Shown in pieces: positions 7,591 to 16,593 of a DNA stretch of 64,000 nucleotides. Source of the stretch: CAVPGP01 sp963704025 (lineage in GTDB: Bacteria > Actinomycetota > Thermoleophilia > Gaiellales > Gaiellaceae); contig CAVPGP010000001.1 in assembly GCA_963704025.1 (NCBI GenBank), forward strand, positions 868,001-932,000, in the 5' to 3' direction. The notes beneath the pieces were generated by a model. It did no database searches and was not told where the DNA came from. It saw only the letters and a program-made list of their open reading frames with translations. Within the stretch, counting starts at the first letter, position 1. Every line of letters starts with the position of its first letter. Made by a program: the position numbers and the translations under genes.

Positions 7591-8657
7591 GCCAGGACCT
7601 TCAGCTGCTTCAGCGGCGGGGCGGGCGCGAGCGCGTCGATCTCCGCGGCGATCGCGGTGATCGCACGCGCCGACTCGGCGTCCGGGTCGCGGAGCACGAG
7701 CGGCTCGCCCGCGTCGCCCGCCTCGCGCAGCCGCGCGTCGAGCGGCACCTGCCCGAGGAGCGGCACGTCCAGGTTCGAGGCGAGCTCGGCGCCGCCGCCC
7801 GAGCCGAACACCTCGGAGGTCATGTTCTCGATCACGCCGAGGAGCTTCATGCTCGTCTTCTGCGCCATGATCGCCGCCCGGACGGCGACCTCCTGCGCCA
7901 GCGGCTGCGGCGTCGTCACGACCACCGCCTCCGCGTGGGGCAGCAGCTGGCCGAGCGAGATCGAGACGTCGCCCGTGCCGGGCGGCATGTCCACGAAGAG
8001 CGCGTCCAGGTCGCCCCAGTGCACGTCGGAGAGGAACTGCTCGAGCGCGCGGTGCAGCATCGGGCCGCGCCACATCACCGGCTCGTTCGAGTCGAGGAAG
8101 AAGCCGATCGACATCAGCTTCAGGTCGTTCTTGACGGGCGGGATCATCAGCTTGTCGACGAGGACCGGCTTCTGCCGGATCCCGAGCAGGTGCGGGATCG
8201 AGTGCCCGTAGACGTCCGCGTCGAGGATCCCCGTGCGGCGTCCGAGCCGCGTGAACGCAGCGGCGAGGTTGACGCTCAGGCTGGACTTGCCGACGCCGCC
8301 CTTGCCGGACGCGACGGCGATCACGCGCGTCCTGCGGTCGAGCTGGATCCCGTTCGTGCGCTCGCTGACGCCGCCGCGCAGCTTCAGCGTCAGCGCGGAG
8401 CGCTCGTCGGGGCTCATCACGTCGAAGCCGAGCTGGATGCCGGTGACTCCGGGCACCGCGCCCACGTGCTGCGTGACCTGATCCTGGAACGAGCTGCGCA
8501 GCGGGCAGCCGGCGATCGTCAGGGCGATCACGACCGTGACGTCGCCGCCGTCGAGCTCGACGGAGCGCACCATGTCGAGCTCGGTCACGGGCTTCCGGAG
8601 CTCGGGGTCGATCACGCGCGAGAGCGCCTCGAGCACGGCTTCGCGAGAGGGTTCCAT
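7587..8657 (-). CDS. mrp: Mrp/NBP35-family iron-sulfur carrier ATPase
   Basis: A 356-residue P-loop ATPase that helps deliver Fe-S clusters to apoproteins. The N-terminal about 90 residues form a MIP18/DUF59 domain (VIDPELRKPVTELDMV). The ATPase part carries the deviant Walker A GKGGVGKSS, then DADVYGHSIPHLLG and DMPPGTGDVSISLGQ, all typical of Mrp. ATG 8657 follows a short gap from the ROK gene stop; both read on the minus strand, but a shared function is not evident. The stop overlaps the start of the HAD phosphatase gene. Confidence 0.95.
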   Translation of the reverse strand: MEPSREAVLEALSRVIDPELRKPVTELDMVRSVELDGGDVTVVIALTIAGCPLRSSFQDQVTQHVGAVPGVTGIQLGFDVMSPDERSALTLKLRGGVSERTNGIQLDRRTRVIAVASGKGGVGKSSLSVNLAAAFTRLGRRTGILDADVYGHSIPHLLGIRQKPVLVDKLMIPPVKNDLKLMSIGFFLDSNEPVMWRGPMLHRALEQFLSDVHWGDLDALFVDMPPGTGDVSISLGQLLPHAEAVVVTTPQPLAQEVAVRAAIMAQKTSMKLLGVIENMTSEVFGSGGGAELASNLDVPLLGQVPLDARLREAGDAGEPLVLRDPDAESARAITAIAAEIDALAPAPPLKQLKVLA

Positions 8658-8682
8658 GCCCCGCGAAGGGTACCGGCCTGGC

Positions 8683-9846
8683 TCAGCGAGAGGCGACGGG
8701 GGCGCGGTTGACGAACACGTTGTCGAGCGCGTTGCGCAGGCCGACGGAGAGCGCTCCGGTCAGCACGGCCGCCTCGCCGAGGCTCGAGATCTCCACCCTG
8801 GGCGGGTACGGCGACCAGGCGGCGAGATGGTCGCGCACGGGCTCGAGCAGCAGGTCGCCGTTCGACCCGAGCCCGCCGCCGAGCACGGCGAGCGCCACGT
8901 CCGTGACCGCCGCGACCGGCAGGATGTGCAGCGCGATGCGCCGGGCCGTCTCCTCGACGACCGAGCGCGCGACCGCGTCGCCGACGCGCGCCGCGGCGAA
9001 GATCGCGCGAGCATCGTACGGCGGCCGGAGCACCGTGCCGCCGTCGGCGACAGCGAGCCGCGCGGCCAGCTCGGAGACCGCGCCCGCGCAGGGATCGACC
9101 TCCTGGCCGAGGCCGACGAGCGCCCCGTCGAGCTCGCCGGCGGCGCCGTTGTGGCCGCGGTGCAGCTCGCCGCGCAGCACGAGCCCCGCGCCGAGGCCGG
9201 TGCCGACCGAGAGGAAGACGAAGTTCTCGACGCCGCGCGCGACGCCCTGCCACTGCTCCCCCACGGCGGCGAGGTTGATGTCGTTCTCCACCGTCACGGG
9301 CAGGCCGAGGCGCTGCTCGAGCTCGTCCGTGATGGCGCGGCCCTCGAGGCCGGAGAGGTTCACCAGGTTGAGGCGCCCGGAGTCGATCTCGACGACCGCC
9401 GGCACGCCGAGCACGGCCCCGTCGAACTGCGCCTCGTCGGCGCCGACCGCCTCGAAGAGCGAGCCGCGCAGCGACTCGATCTCGGCCACCGCCTCGTCGG
9501 CGCCCGCGCCGTCGAGCTCCACGTCCTGCCGGGCGCGGATCCGTCCCGAGAGGTCGCAGACGGCGCCGCGCAGGAAGCGCGCGCCGAGATCGAGCCCGAG
9601 CACGAGCGCCGCGTCGGGCACGGGCTCGAAGTAGACGGCCCCGTAGCTCGGCCGGCCCGGTGCGGGCTGCGCCTCACGGACGAGCCCCGCGTCGAAGAGC
9701 GACCGGAGCGCGACGGAGACCGTGGGCTTCGAGATCCCCGCCCGCCGCGAGATCTCCGCGCGCGAGATCGGCGCCCCGCTCCGGATCGCCTCCAGCACGG
9801 TGCGCTCGTTCATGTGCTTCAGCAGCGGCGGCGTGGCGCGCGGCAT
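8683..9846 (-). CDS. ROK-family transcriptional regulator
   Basis: This 387-residue protein has a MarR-like winged helix-turn-helix (residues about 10-70, SRAEISRRAGISKPTVSVAL) followed by a ROK sugar-kinase-like domain with LGLDLGARFLRGAVCDL, ENDINLAAVGEQW and VFLSVGTGLGAGLVL. Such proteins repress sugar genes and respond to a sugar or sugar phosphate. It is transcribed away from the ABC locus beginning at 9966, with 119 bases between the starts, so it most likely controls that locus and itself. Confidence 0.93.
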   Translation of the reverse strand: MPRATPPLLKHMNERTVLEAIRSGAPISRAEISRRAGISKPTVSVALRSLFDAGLVREAQPAPGRPSYGAVYFEPVPDAALVLGLDLGARFLRGAVCDLSGRIRARQDVELDGAGADEAVAEIESLRGSLFEAVGADEAQFDGAVLGVPAVVEIDSGRLNLVNLSGLEGRAITDELEQRLGLPVTVENDINLAAVGEQWQGVARGVENFVFLSVGTGLGAGLVLRGELHRGHNGAAGELDGALVGLGQEVDPCAGAVSELAARLAVADGGTVLRPPYDARAIFAAARVGDAVARSVVEETARRIALHILPVAAVTDVALAVLGGGLGSNGDLLLEPVRDHLAAWSPYPPRVEISSLGEAAVLTGALSVGLRNALDNVFVNRAPVASR

Positions 9847-9885
9847 CTCGTGAGGAACCTTAACGCAACCTGACCCCGATCAGGC

Positions 9886-9915
9886 TTGACTTTCCGTTTC
9901 TGCCCCAAATAGCAT
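9886..9915 (+). promoter_or_regulatory. Candidate promoter and operator region of the first sugar ABC locus
   Basis: TTGACT (9886-9891) and TAGCAT (9910-9915), 18 bases apart, form a plausible housekeeping promoter reading toward the binding-protein gene. Around it lie CTTAAC (9859-9864) and GTTAAG (9923-9928), which are reverse complements, and a small inverted repeat CCTGA-N6-TCAGG at 9869-9884. These are candidate sites for the divergent ROK regulator. A strong GGGAGGA ribosome site precedes ATG 9966. No experiment supports the assignment. Confidence 0.45.
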
Positions 9916-9965
9916 CACGCTGGTTAAGTTCATTTACGCGATGCTCCTACCCTCGGGAGGACTCA

Positions 9966-11312
9966 ATGAGACGTGTGGCGACCACTGTCGTCATCCTCGC
10001 CGCCCTGGCGCTCGGCGCCGCCGGGCTCGCGGCGACCACCACATCGGCGGCGCCGGCGAAGACCACCAAGGCACAGGCGAAGACTCTCACCGTCTGGGTC
10101 GGCTGGAGCGCTCGTGAGCTGAGCGTGTTCAAGAGCGTCGTCGCCGAGTACGACCAGAAGCACCCGGAGGTCACCGTCAAGGTCGTCGGCGGCATCAACG
10201 ACGACAAGATCACCGCCGGGATCCGGTCCGGCAAGGTGCCGGACGTGGTCAGCTCGTTCACGTCGGCCAACGTCGGCACCTACTGCTCGTCAGGCGGCTG
10301 GATCGACCTCGGCCCGCTGCTGAAGCAGTCGGGGGTCAGCGCCAGCGCGTTCCCGAAGACGAGCCAGTACTACACGCAGTACAACGGCAAGCGGTGCGCG
10401 CTGCCGGTGCTCGCCGACGTCTACGGCCTGTACTACAACAAGAAGCTGCTGAAGGCGGCAGGCCTCAACGGACCGCCGAAGACCATCTCGCAGCTGACCG
10501 CGTACGCGAAGAAGCTGACGAAGAAGAACCCCGACGGCTCGATCAAGGTCGCCGGGTACGACCCGTTCTACGGCTTCTACGCCGGCAACGCACCCGACCT
10601 GTCCACGTATGCGCCTCTCTTCGGCGCCCAGTGGATCGATTCCAAGGGGAAGTCGACGCTCGCCACGAGCCCCGGCTGGGCGAAGCTGATGAAATGGCAG
10701 AAGAGCCTCGTGGACTGGTACGGCTACAAGAACCTCGTCAAGTTCCAGGCCGGTGCAGCGGACGAGTTCTCGGCCTCGAACGCGTTCGAGATCGGCAAGC
10801 TCGCCATGATCCAGGACGGCGAGTGGCGCGTGGCGTTCGTCGCCGCGGAGCATCCCGAGCTGGACTACGCGACGGCTCCCATGCCCGTCGACGACGCCCA
10901 TCCGGAGCTCTACGGGTCCGGCTACGTGAACGGCACCATCTTCGGGATCCCGAAGGGCGTCAAGAACCAGCAGGAGGCGTGGGGCCTGCTCAAGTACCTG
11001 GCCTTCGACTCGCACGCGCTCGCGAAGTTCTCGAACGGGCTCCGCAACGTGCCGACGACGAAGGCTTCGCTGACCTCCAAGGACATCAAGCCCGACGTGC
11101 ACTTCGCCACGTTCCTGAAGATCTTCGACCACCCGAAGTCCGTGACGTCGCCCATCACCGCGGTGGGTAACGCCTACGGGACGCTGATCCAGACCTTCAG
11201 CGTCAAGTACCAGGCGGGGAAGGGAGGCGACCTGCAGAAGGGGCTGAAGAACGTCGACAAGCAGATCGACGCCCAGCTCGCACAGGCCGGCGGAGGAGGC
11301 GGCGTGCCGTGA
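9966..11312 (+). CDS. Sugar ABC transporter substrate-binding protein (family 1)
   Basis: A 448-residue extracellular solute-binding protein. It has an N-terminal signal segment (TTVVILAALALGAAGLAATT, about residues 5-24) without an obvious lipobox Cys. The mature part begins LTVWVGWSARELSVFKSVVA, typical of carbohydrate-binding proteins. It captures a sugar outside the membrane for the two permeases downstream. The stop overlaps the GTG of the first permease. The ligand cannot be read from sequence; the GH4 enzyme and BadF kinase downstream point to a disaccharide or amino-sugar glycoside. Confidence 0.93.
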   Translation: MRRVATTVVILAALALGAAGLAATTTSAAPAKTTKAQAKTLTVWVGWSARELSVFKSVVAEYDQKHPEVTVKVVGGINDDKITAGIRSGKVPDVVSSFTSANVGTYCSSGGWIDLGPLLKQSGVSASAFPKTSQYYTQYNGKRCALPVLADVYGLYYNKKLLKAAGLNGPPKTISQLTAYAKKLTKKNPDGSIKVAGYDPFYGFYAGNAPDLSTYAPLFGAQWIDSKGKSTLATSPGWAKLMKWQKSLVDWYGYKNLVKFQAGAADEFSASNAFEIGKLAMIQDGEWRVAFVAAEHPELDYATAPMPVDDAHPELYGSGYVNGTIFGIPKGVKNQQEAWGLLKYLAFDSHALAKFSNGLRNVPTTKASLTSKDIKPDVHFATFLKIFDHPKSVTSPITAVGNAYGTLIQTFSVKYQAGKGGDLQKGLKNVDKQIDAQLAQAGGGGGVP

Positions 11313-12319
11313 GCCTGAGTCCGGCTGCTGAGGCGACCACAACCGCCAAGGCGCCGGCGAGGAGCCGCCGGCGGGCCAGGAGGAAGGCCGCCTGGAGACG
11401 GCGCGGCCTCGTGCTGCTCCTGATGAGCCCCTGGCTCGCCGGCTTCTCGATCTTCTTCGCATACCCGCTCGTGATGAGCGGCTACCTCTCGCTCACGCAC
11501 TACGACCTGCTCTCGCCGCCGCGCTGGGTCGGCCTCGCGAACTACCGCTACCTCTTCGAGCAGGACCAACAGGTCTGGCCGGCGGTCAGGAACACGCTCT
11601 GGATCATCGTCGTCATGGTCCCGCTGCAGGTCGTCGCGGCGCTTGGCCTGGCGATGATGGTCACGCGGGCGAGGCAGGGCGTCGGCTTCTTCCGGACCGT
11701 CTTCTACCTTCCCGCGCTGGCGCCGCCGGTGGCGGCGACGCTCGCGTTCGTCTACATCCTCAACCCGGCCAACGGCCCGGTGAACGTCTTCCTCAAGAAG
11801 CTCGGCATCGAGGGGCCGCTCTGGTTCCAGGATCCAGCGTGGTCGAAGCCGTCGCTCGTGCTCCTCGCCATGTGGGGCGTCGGCAACACCATGATCATCT
11901 TCCTCGCGGCGGTCCTGGACGTGCCGAAGCACCTCTACGAGTCTGCAGCCCTGGACGGCGCCGGGCCGTTCCAGCGGCTTCGCTGGGTGACCCTCCCAAC
12001 CGTCAGCCCCGTGATCCTCTTCGCGGTGGTGATCGGCGTCATCCAGGGACTGCAGTACTTCACGCAGGCGTTCGTGGCGGCGAACGTCGCCTCCGGCCAG
12101 GCGTCGCAGGCCGGCGACCAGACGGTCAACAACCTCGGCTACCCGCAGGGCTCGACGCTCTTCTACCCCGTGCTCCTGTATCAGCACGGCTTCCGGTACT
12201 TCAACATGGGCTACGCGTCAGCGCTCGCCATGCTCCTGCTCGTGGTGGCGTTCTCGATCACGCTCGTGATCGTGGTCAACTCGCGCCGCTGGGTGCACTA
12301 CCAGGGGACGGGACGATGA
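11309..12319 (+). CDS. Sugar ABC transporter permease (MalF type)
   Basis: A 336-residue inner-membrane permease of the binding-protein-dependent type, with a basic N-terminal region and six hydrophobic segments. The cytoplasmic EAA-like loop that contacts the ATPase is visible as LYESAALDGAGPFQRLRWVT. GTG 11309 overlaps the preceding TGA. It forms the membrane channel with the next permease. A basic, Ala/Arg-rich first 30 residues precede the first membrane segment (LLLMSPWLAGFSIFFAYPLV). Confidence 0.94.
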   Translation: MSLSPAAEATTTAKAPARSRRRARRKAAWRRRGLVLLLMSPWLAGFSIFFAYPLVMSGYLSLTHYDLLSPPRWVGLANYRYLFEQDQQVWPAVRNTLWIIVVMVPLQVVAALGLAMMVTRARQGVGFFRTVFYLPALAPPVAATLAFVYILNPANGPVNVFLKKLGIEGPLWFQDPAWSKPSLVLLAMWGVGNTMIIFLAAVLDVPKHLYESAALDGAGPFQRLRWVTLPTVSPVILFAVVIGVIQGLQYFTQAFVAANVASGQASQAGDQTVNNLGYPQGSTLFYPVLLYQHGFRYFNMGYASALAMLLLVVAFSITLVIVVNSRRWVHYQGTGR

Positions 12320-13227
12320 CCGCGACGCCCGTGAGCGCGACGCCCGTCTCCGTCGCGGTCCCCCGCAGGCGCCCGCCCGCCGCGGTGCGCCGCAAGCGCT
12401 TCCTGTTTGCCGTCGCCGACCACAGCATCCTGATCGTGCTCTCGATCGCGTTCCTCCTGCCGTTCGTCTTCATCTTCCTGACCGCGCTGATGACGAACAA
12501 GCAGGCGCTCTCGTCCGACCTCTGGCCGCACCCGTTCCAGTGGTCGAACTTCACCGAGGTCTTCCACCGCGCGCCGCTCCTGCGCTGGACGCTGAACACG
12601 ATGCTGTACTCCGGCCTCGCGACGCTCGGGCTTCTGCTCTCGAGCATCCCCGTCGCCTACGCGCTCGCGCGGCTCCGCTGGCGCGGGCGGGACGCCGTCT
12701 TCGTGATCACGCTGATCGCGCTGATGCTGCCGCCGCAGATCTCGGTCGTGCCGCTCTACGTGATGTGGGCGAAGTTCCACCCGTTCGGCATCGACTTCAT
12801 CGGCACGCTCTGGCCCGTGATCCTGCCGAACTTCCTCGGCGACGCGTTCGCCATCTTCCTGCTCCGTCAGTTCTTCCTGACCATCCCCGAGGAGTACTTC
12901 GACGCGGCGCGCGTCGACGGCTGCGGCGAGCTGCGGATCCTGACCACGGTCGTGCTCCGCCTCGCCAAGCCGGCCATCGCCGCGGTGGCGCTCTTCTCGA
13001 TCCTCTACACGTTCAACGACTTCTTCCTGCCGCTCCTCTACGTCGGCGAGAACTCGAACAACTGGGTGCTCTCGATCGGCCTCTCGCAGTTCCGCTCGCT
13101 GCACCAGGTGCAGTGGAACCTGACCATGGCGGCGACGCTCCTCGCCATGCTGCCGGTGATCGTCCTCTTCTTCCTCGCCCAGAAGGCGTTCGTCGAGGGC
13201 GTCACGCTCACGGGGGTGAAGGGCTGA
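12316..13227 (+). CDS. Sugar ABC transporter permease (MalG type)
   Basis: A 303-residue partner permease with six membrane segments and the EAA-like loop EYFDAARVDGCGELRILTTV. It ends in GVTLTGVKG, the usual C-terminus of MalG-type carbohydrate permeases. ATG 12316 sits in an ATGA overlap with the previous gene, and its own TGA overlaps the ATG of the GH4 gene, so the operon is tightly coupled. It completes the translocation pore of the first ABC importer. Confidence 0.94.
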   Translation: MTATPVSATPVSVAVPRRRPPAAVRRKRFLFAVADHSILIVLSIAFLLPFVFIFLTALMTNKQALSSDLWPHPFQWSNFTEVFHRAPLLRWTLNTMLYSGLATLGLLLSSIPVAYALARLRWRGRDAVFVITLIALMLPPQISVVPLYVMWAKFHPFGIDFIGTLWPVILPNFLGDAFAIFLLRQFFLTIPEEYFDAARVDGCGELRILTTVVLRLAKPAIAAVALFSILYTFNDFFLPLLYVGENSNNWVLSIGLSQFRSLHQVQWNLTMAATLLAMLPVIVLFFLAQKAFVEGVTLTGVKG

Positions 13228-14507
13228 TGAAGATAGCGGTGATCGGGGCGGGTTCGACATACACGCCGGAGCTCGTCTCGGGGCTCTCCCGCGAGCGGGA
13301 CCGCCTCGACGTGACGGAGCTGGCGCTACACGACATCGACGGGGAACGGCTCGACGTCGTGGGCGGGCTGGCGCGGCGGATGCTCGACCGGCAGCGCTAC
13401 GCCGGCGCGCTCGAGCTGACGTCGGACCTCGACCGGGCGCTCGATGGGGCGGACTTCGTGCTCGTCCAGATCCGCGTCGGCGGCCAGGAGGCGAGGCTCT
13501 CCGACGAGACGGTCCCGCTCGCCTGCGGCTGCATCGGACAGGAGACCACCGGCGCGGGCGGCCTCGCCAAGGCGCTGCGAACGGTGCCGGTGGTGCTCGG
13601 GATCGCGGAGCGCGCGCGCGAGCTCGCCGCGGCCGACGCCTGGATCGTCGACTTCACGAACCCGGTCGGGATCGTGACGCGGGCGCTGCTCGACGCAGGG
13701 CACCGCGCCGTCGGGCTCTGCAATGTGGCGATCGGCTTTCAGCGGCGCTTCGCCCGGGAGCTCGGCGTCCAGCCGGAGCGCGTCGTCGTTGACCAGGTGG
13801 GCCTGAACCACCTCACGTGGATCCGCGCCGTCTGGGTGGACGGCCGCGACGTGCTCCCGGAGTCGCTCGCCGAGCAGGGCGAGGCGATCGCGGCCGAGAC
13901 GGGCACGCCGCTGGAGCTGATCGAGGAGCTGGGCGCGATCCCGTCCTACTACCTGCACTACTTCTACGCGCACGACCGGGTGCTGGCCGAGCAGCGGGAC
14001 GGCGTGCCGCGCGCGGCCACCGTGGCCGAGATCGAGAAGGAGCTGCTCGAGCTTTACCGCGATCCGTCGCTCGTCGAGAAGCCTGCGCTCCTGGAGCAGC
14101 GCGGCGGCGCGTTCTACAGCGAGGCGGCGATCGGGCTCGTCGGCTCCATCGTCACGGGCGACGACCGCGTGCACGAGGTGGACATCGCAAACGAAGGAAC
14201 GCTCGTCGGCCTGCAGGACGACGACGTGGTCGAGGTTCCGGCACGCTTCGCCGGCGGGCGCTTCGCGCCCCTCCCGCAGCGCCCGCTGGCGCCGGAGCTG
14301 CTCGGCCTCGTCCAGCACGTCACGGCCTACGAGCGCCTCGCGGCCCGCGCCGCCGCGGAGGCATCGCCGGCGCTGGCCCGGAAGGCGCTGCTCGCCCACC
14401 CTCTCGTCGGACAGTGGCCGCTCGCTCCCGAGCTCCTCGACCGCCTGCTGGACGCCGGCTACATCCCGAGCCTCACGACCCCTGGGCTCACGGAGCGCGC
14501 CTCGTGA
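13227..14507 (+). CDS. Glycoside hydrolase family 4 (6-phospho-glycosidase-like)
   Basis: A 426-residue NAD- and metal-dependent glycosidase. The Rossmann motif VIGAGSTYTPELV lies at residues 5-17. VGLCNVAIGFQRRFA contains the metal-binding Cys, and VGLNHLTWIRAVW contains the conserved Asn-His. GH4 enzymes cleave alpha- or beta-glycosides by an oxidation-elimination mechanism, many on 6-phosphorylated sugars. Because uptake here is by ABC transport, the substrate would enter unphosphorylated, so either this member accepts free glycosides or the next gene's kinase acts first. It overlaps both neighbours by 4 bases. Confidence 0.92.
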   Translation: MKIAVIGAGSTYTPELVSGLSRERDRLDVTELALHDIDGERLDVVGGLARRMLDRQRYAGALELTSDLDRALDGADFVLVQIRVGGQEARLSDETVPLACGCIGQETTGAGGLAKALRTVPVVLGIAERARELAAADAWIVDFTNPVGIVTRALLDAGHRAVGLCNVAIGFQRRFARELGVQPERVVVDQVGLNHLTWIRAVWVDGRDVLPESLAEQGEAIAAETGTPLELIEELGAIPSYYLHYFYAHDRVLAEQRDGVPRAATVAEIEKELLELYRDPSLVEKPALLEQRGGAFYSEAAIGLVGSIVTGDDRVHEVDIANEGTLVGLQDDDVVEVPARFAGGRFAPLPQRPLAPELLGLVQHVTAYERLAARAAAEASPALARKALLAHPLVGQWPLAPELLDRLLDAGYIPSLTTPGLTERAS

Positions 14508-15532
14508 TCGCGATCGGAGTGGACGGCGGGGGCTCGAAGACGGACGTCGCGGTCGTCGGCGCCGACGGCGCCGCGCTCGCCCTCACCCGCGGCCCGGCGA
14601 GCCAGACGCACCATCTCGGCGTCACCGGCGCGCTCGACGTGATCGAGGCCGTGCTCGACGAGGCGCTCCTCCAGGCTGGGCTCTCGCGCGGCAACGGCGC
14701 CGTCGCCGAGGTCGCGGCCCTGACACTCGCCGGGGCGGACTTCCCCGACGAGGAGGCGGCGCTGACCGCGGCCGTGCAGGCCCGGGGCTGGAGCACGCGC
14801 ACCGTCGTCTTGAACGACACCTTCGCAGTGCTTCGCGCCGGGACCGACGAGGGCTGGGGCGTCGCGATCGTCTGCGGCTCGGGCATCAACTGCGTCGGCG
14901 TCTCGCCCGACGGCGACCACGTGCGCTTTCCCTCGCTGGGCGCCATCAGCGGCGACTGGGGCGGCGGCTACGACATCGGGCTGGCGGGCGCCTGGGCCGC
15001 AGCCCGGAGCGAGGACGGGCGCGGCCCGAAGACGGCGCTCGAGCGCTCGGTCCCCGCGCACTTCGGCCTGGCGACGCCGTTCGAGCTCGCGCTCGCGATC
15101 CACCGCGGCGAGATCCCGCAGCGCCGCGTGACCGAGCTGGCGCCGCTCGTCTTCGCGGAGGCAGCCGACGACCCGGTCGCGGCGGAGATCGTGGAGCGCC
15201 TGGCGAACGAGCTGGTCGCGATCGCGCGCGCCACGATCGTGCGGCTCGACCTGGCCGACCGCCCGACGCACGTCCTCCTCGGCGGCGGGATCATCCAGCG
15301 AAACCACGCCCTGCTCGTGCCGCTCGTGGAGGCCGGCCTTCGCGAGCTCGGGCCGCAGATCGCCGTGCATGCCTCCAGCTCGCCGCCGATCGTCGGCGCG
15401 GCGCTCCTCGGCCTCGACGCGCTCTATGCGACCCCGGTTGCGCGGGCGCGGCTACGCTCGGAGCTCGGCGAGAGGTTCGACAACCTGGCCGAGTCGAAGG
15501 CCGCCGTGGCGGCGGGAAGGGCCGATGGCTGA
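14504..15532 (+). CDS. BadF/BadG/BcrA/BcrD-family sugar kinase (N-acetylglucosamine kinase-like)
   Basis: A 342-residue actin-fold kinase. GVDGGGSKTDVAVVGADG (residues 5-22) is the phosphate-1 loop, followed by VVLNDTFAVLRAGT, IVCGSGINCVGVSPDG, and HVLLGGGIIQRNHALLVPLV. Members of this type phosphorylate N-acetylglucosamine or related sugars. The GTG start overlaps the GH4 stop, and its end overlaps the ATPase gene start by 8 bases. Context suggests that it phosphorylates the imported sugar or its cleavage product. Confidence 0.9.
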   Translation: MIAIGVDGGGSKTDVAVVGADGAALALTRGPASQTHHLGVTGALDVIEAVLDEALLQAGLSRGNGAVAEVAALTLAGADFPDEEAALTAAVQARGWSTRTVVLNDTFAVLRAGTDEGWGVAIVCGSGINCVGVSPDGDHVRFPSLGAISGDWGGGYDIGLAGAWAAARSEDGRGPKTALERSVPAHFGLATPFELALAIHRGEIPQRRVTELAPLVFAEAADDPVAAEIVERLANELVAIARATIVRLDLADRPTHVLLGGGIIQRNHALLVPLVEAGLRELGPQIAVHASSSPPIVGAALLGLDALYATPVARARLRSELGERFDNLAESKAAVAAGRADG

Positions 15533-16586
15533 CGTTCGCTTCGAGCAGGCGACACGGATCTACCCGGGGAACGACGCCCCCGCCGTCGACGCGCTCGACC
15601 TGGAGATCGCGGACGGCGAGTTCATGGTCCTCGTGGGCCCGTCCGGCTCCGGCAAGACGACCGCTCTCCGCATGCTGGCCGGGCTCGAGGAGGTCGACGC
15701 CGGGTCGGTGATGATCGGGGGCCGCGACGTCACGGACGACGCCCCGAAGAACCGCGACGTGGCGATGGTCTTCCAGAACTACGCGCTCTACCCCTACCTC
15801 ACCGTCGCCGACAACATCGGCTTCCCGCTGCGCATCGCGCGGGTCAAGAAGGCGGTTCGCGCAGGGCGCGTCCGCGAGATCGCGCGCATGCTGGAGCTGG
15901 ACGACCTTCTCGACCGCAAGCCGGGCCAGCTCTCCGGCGGCCAGCGCCAGCGCGTCGCGATGGGGCGGGCCCTGATCCGCAGCCCTTCCGTCTTCCTGAT
16001 GGACGAGCCGCTCTCCAACCTCGACGCGCAGCTCCGCGTCCAGATGCGCGCCGACATCGCCTCGCTGCAGTCGCGCCTCGAGATCACCACCGTCTACGTC
16101 ACGCACGACCAGTCCGAGGCGATGACGCTCGGTCACCGGGTCGCCGTCATGAAGGACGGACGTCTCCAGCAGTGCGACGCGCCGCGGGTGCTCTACGAAC
16201 GGCCGACGAACACCTTCGTCGCGGGCTTCATCGGCTCGCCCTCGATGAACCTGTGCCGCGTGGGGACGAGCAACGGCTCGGTCTCCCTCGGCGGCGTCAG
16301 CGTCCCCCTCCCGACGGGCGCCTCGGGGAGTGTCGTCGTCGGCTTCCGGCCGGAGTCGCTGGACGTGGCGGCGGACGGCATCCCGGCGCGGGTCGAGGTC
16401 GTCGAGGAGCTGGGCGCGGACGCGTTCGTCTTCTGCGCCGCGGAGCTGCAGGACGGCCCGGCGAAGCTCGTCGCCCGCGTCGAGACGCGCCATGCGCCGG
16501 TCCAGGGCGAGCGCGTTGCGCTCCGCCCGCGCGCCGGCGAGGCGCACGTCTTCGACGCCGAGAGTGGCACGCGGCTCGGGACCTGA
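15525..16586 (+). CDS. Sugar ABC transporter ATP-binding protein (MsmX/UgpC type)
   Basis: A 353-residue ATPase. Walker A GPSGSGKT is at residues 38-45, the Q-loop MVFQNYALYPYLTV near 81, the signature LSGGQRQR at 136-143, and Walker B VFLMDEPLSNLDA at 156-168. A C-terminal TOBE domain (VVGFRPESLDV) is typical of MalK/UgpC proteins. It powers the importer encoded upstream; having its own ATPase is less common than sharing one MsmX-like protein. The ATG at 15525 lies within the end of the kinase gene. Confidence 0.94.
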   Translation: MADVRFEQATRIYPGNDAPAVDALDLEIADGEFMVLVGPSGSGKTTALRMLAGLEEVDAGSVMIGGRDVTDDAPKNRDVAMVFQNYALYPYLTVADNIGFPLRIARVKKAVRAGRVREIARMLELDDLLDRKPGQLSGGQRQRVAMGRALIRSPSVFLMDEPLSNLDAQLRVQMRADIASLQSRLEITTVYVTHDQSEAMTLGHRVAVMKDGRLQQCDAPRVLYERPTNTFVAGFIGSPSMNLCRVGTSNGSVSLGGVSVPLPTGASGSVVVGFRPESLDVAADGIPARVEVVEELGADAFVFCAAELQDGPAKLVARVETRHAPVQGERVALRPRAGEAHVFDAESGTRLGT

Positions 16587-16593
16587 GCTCGCG

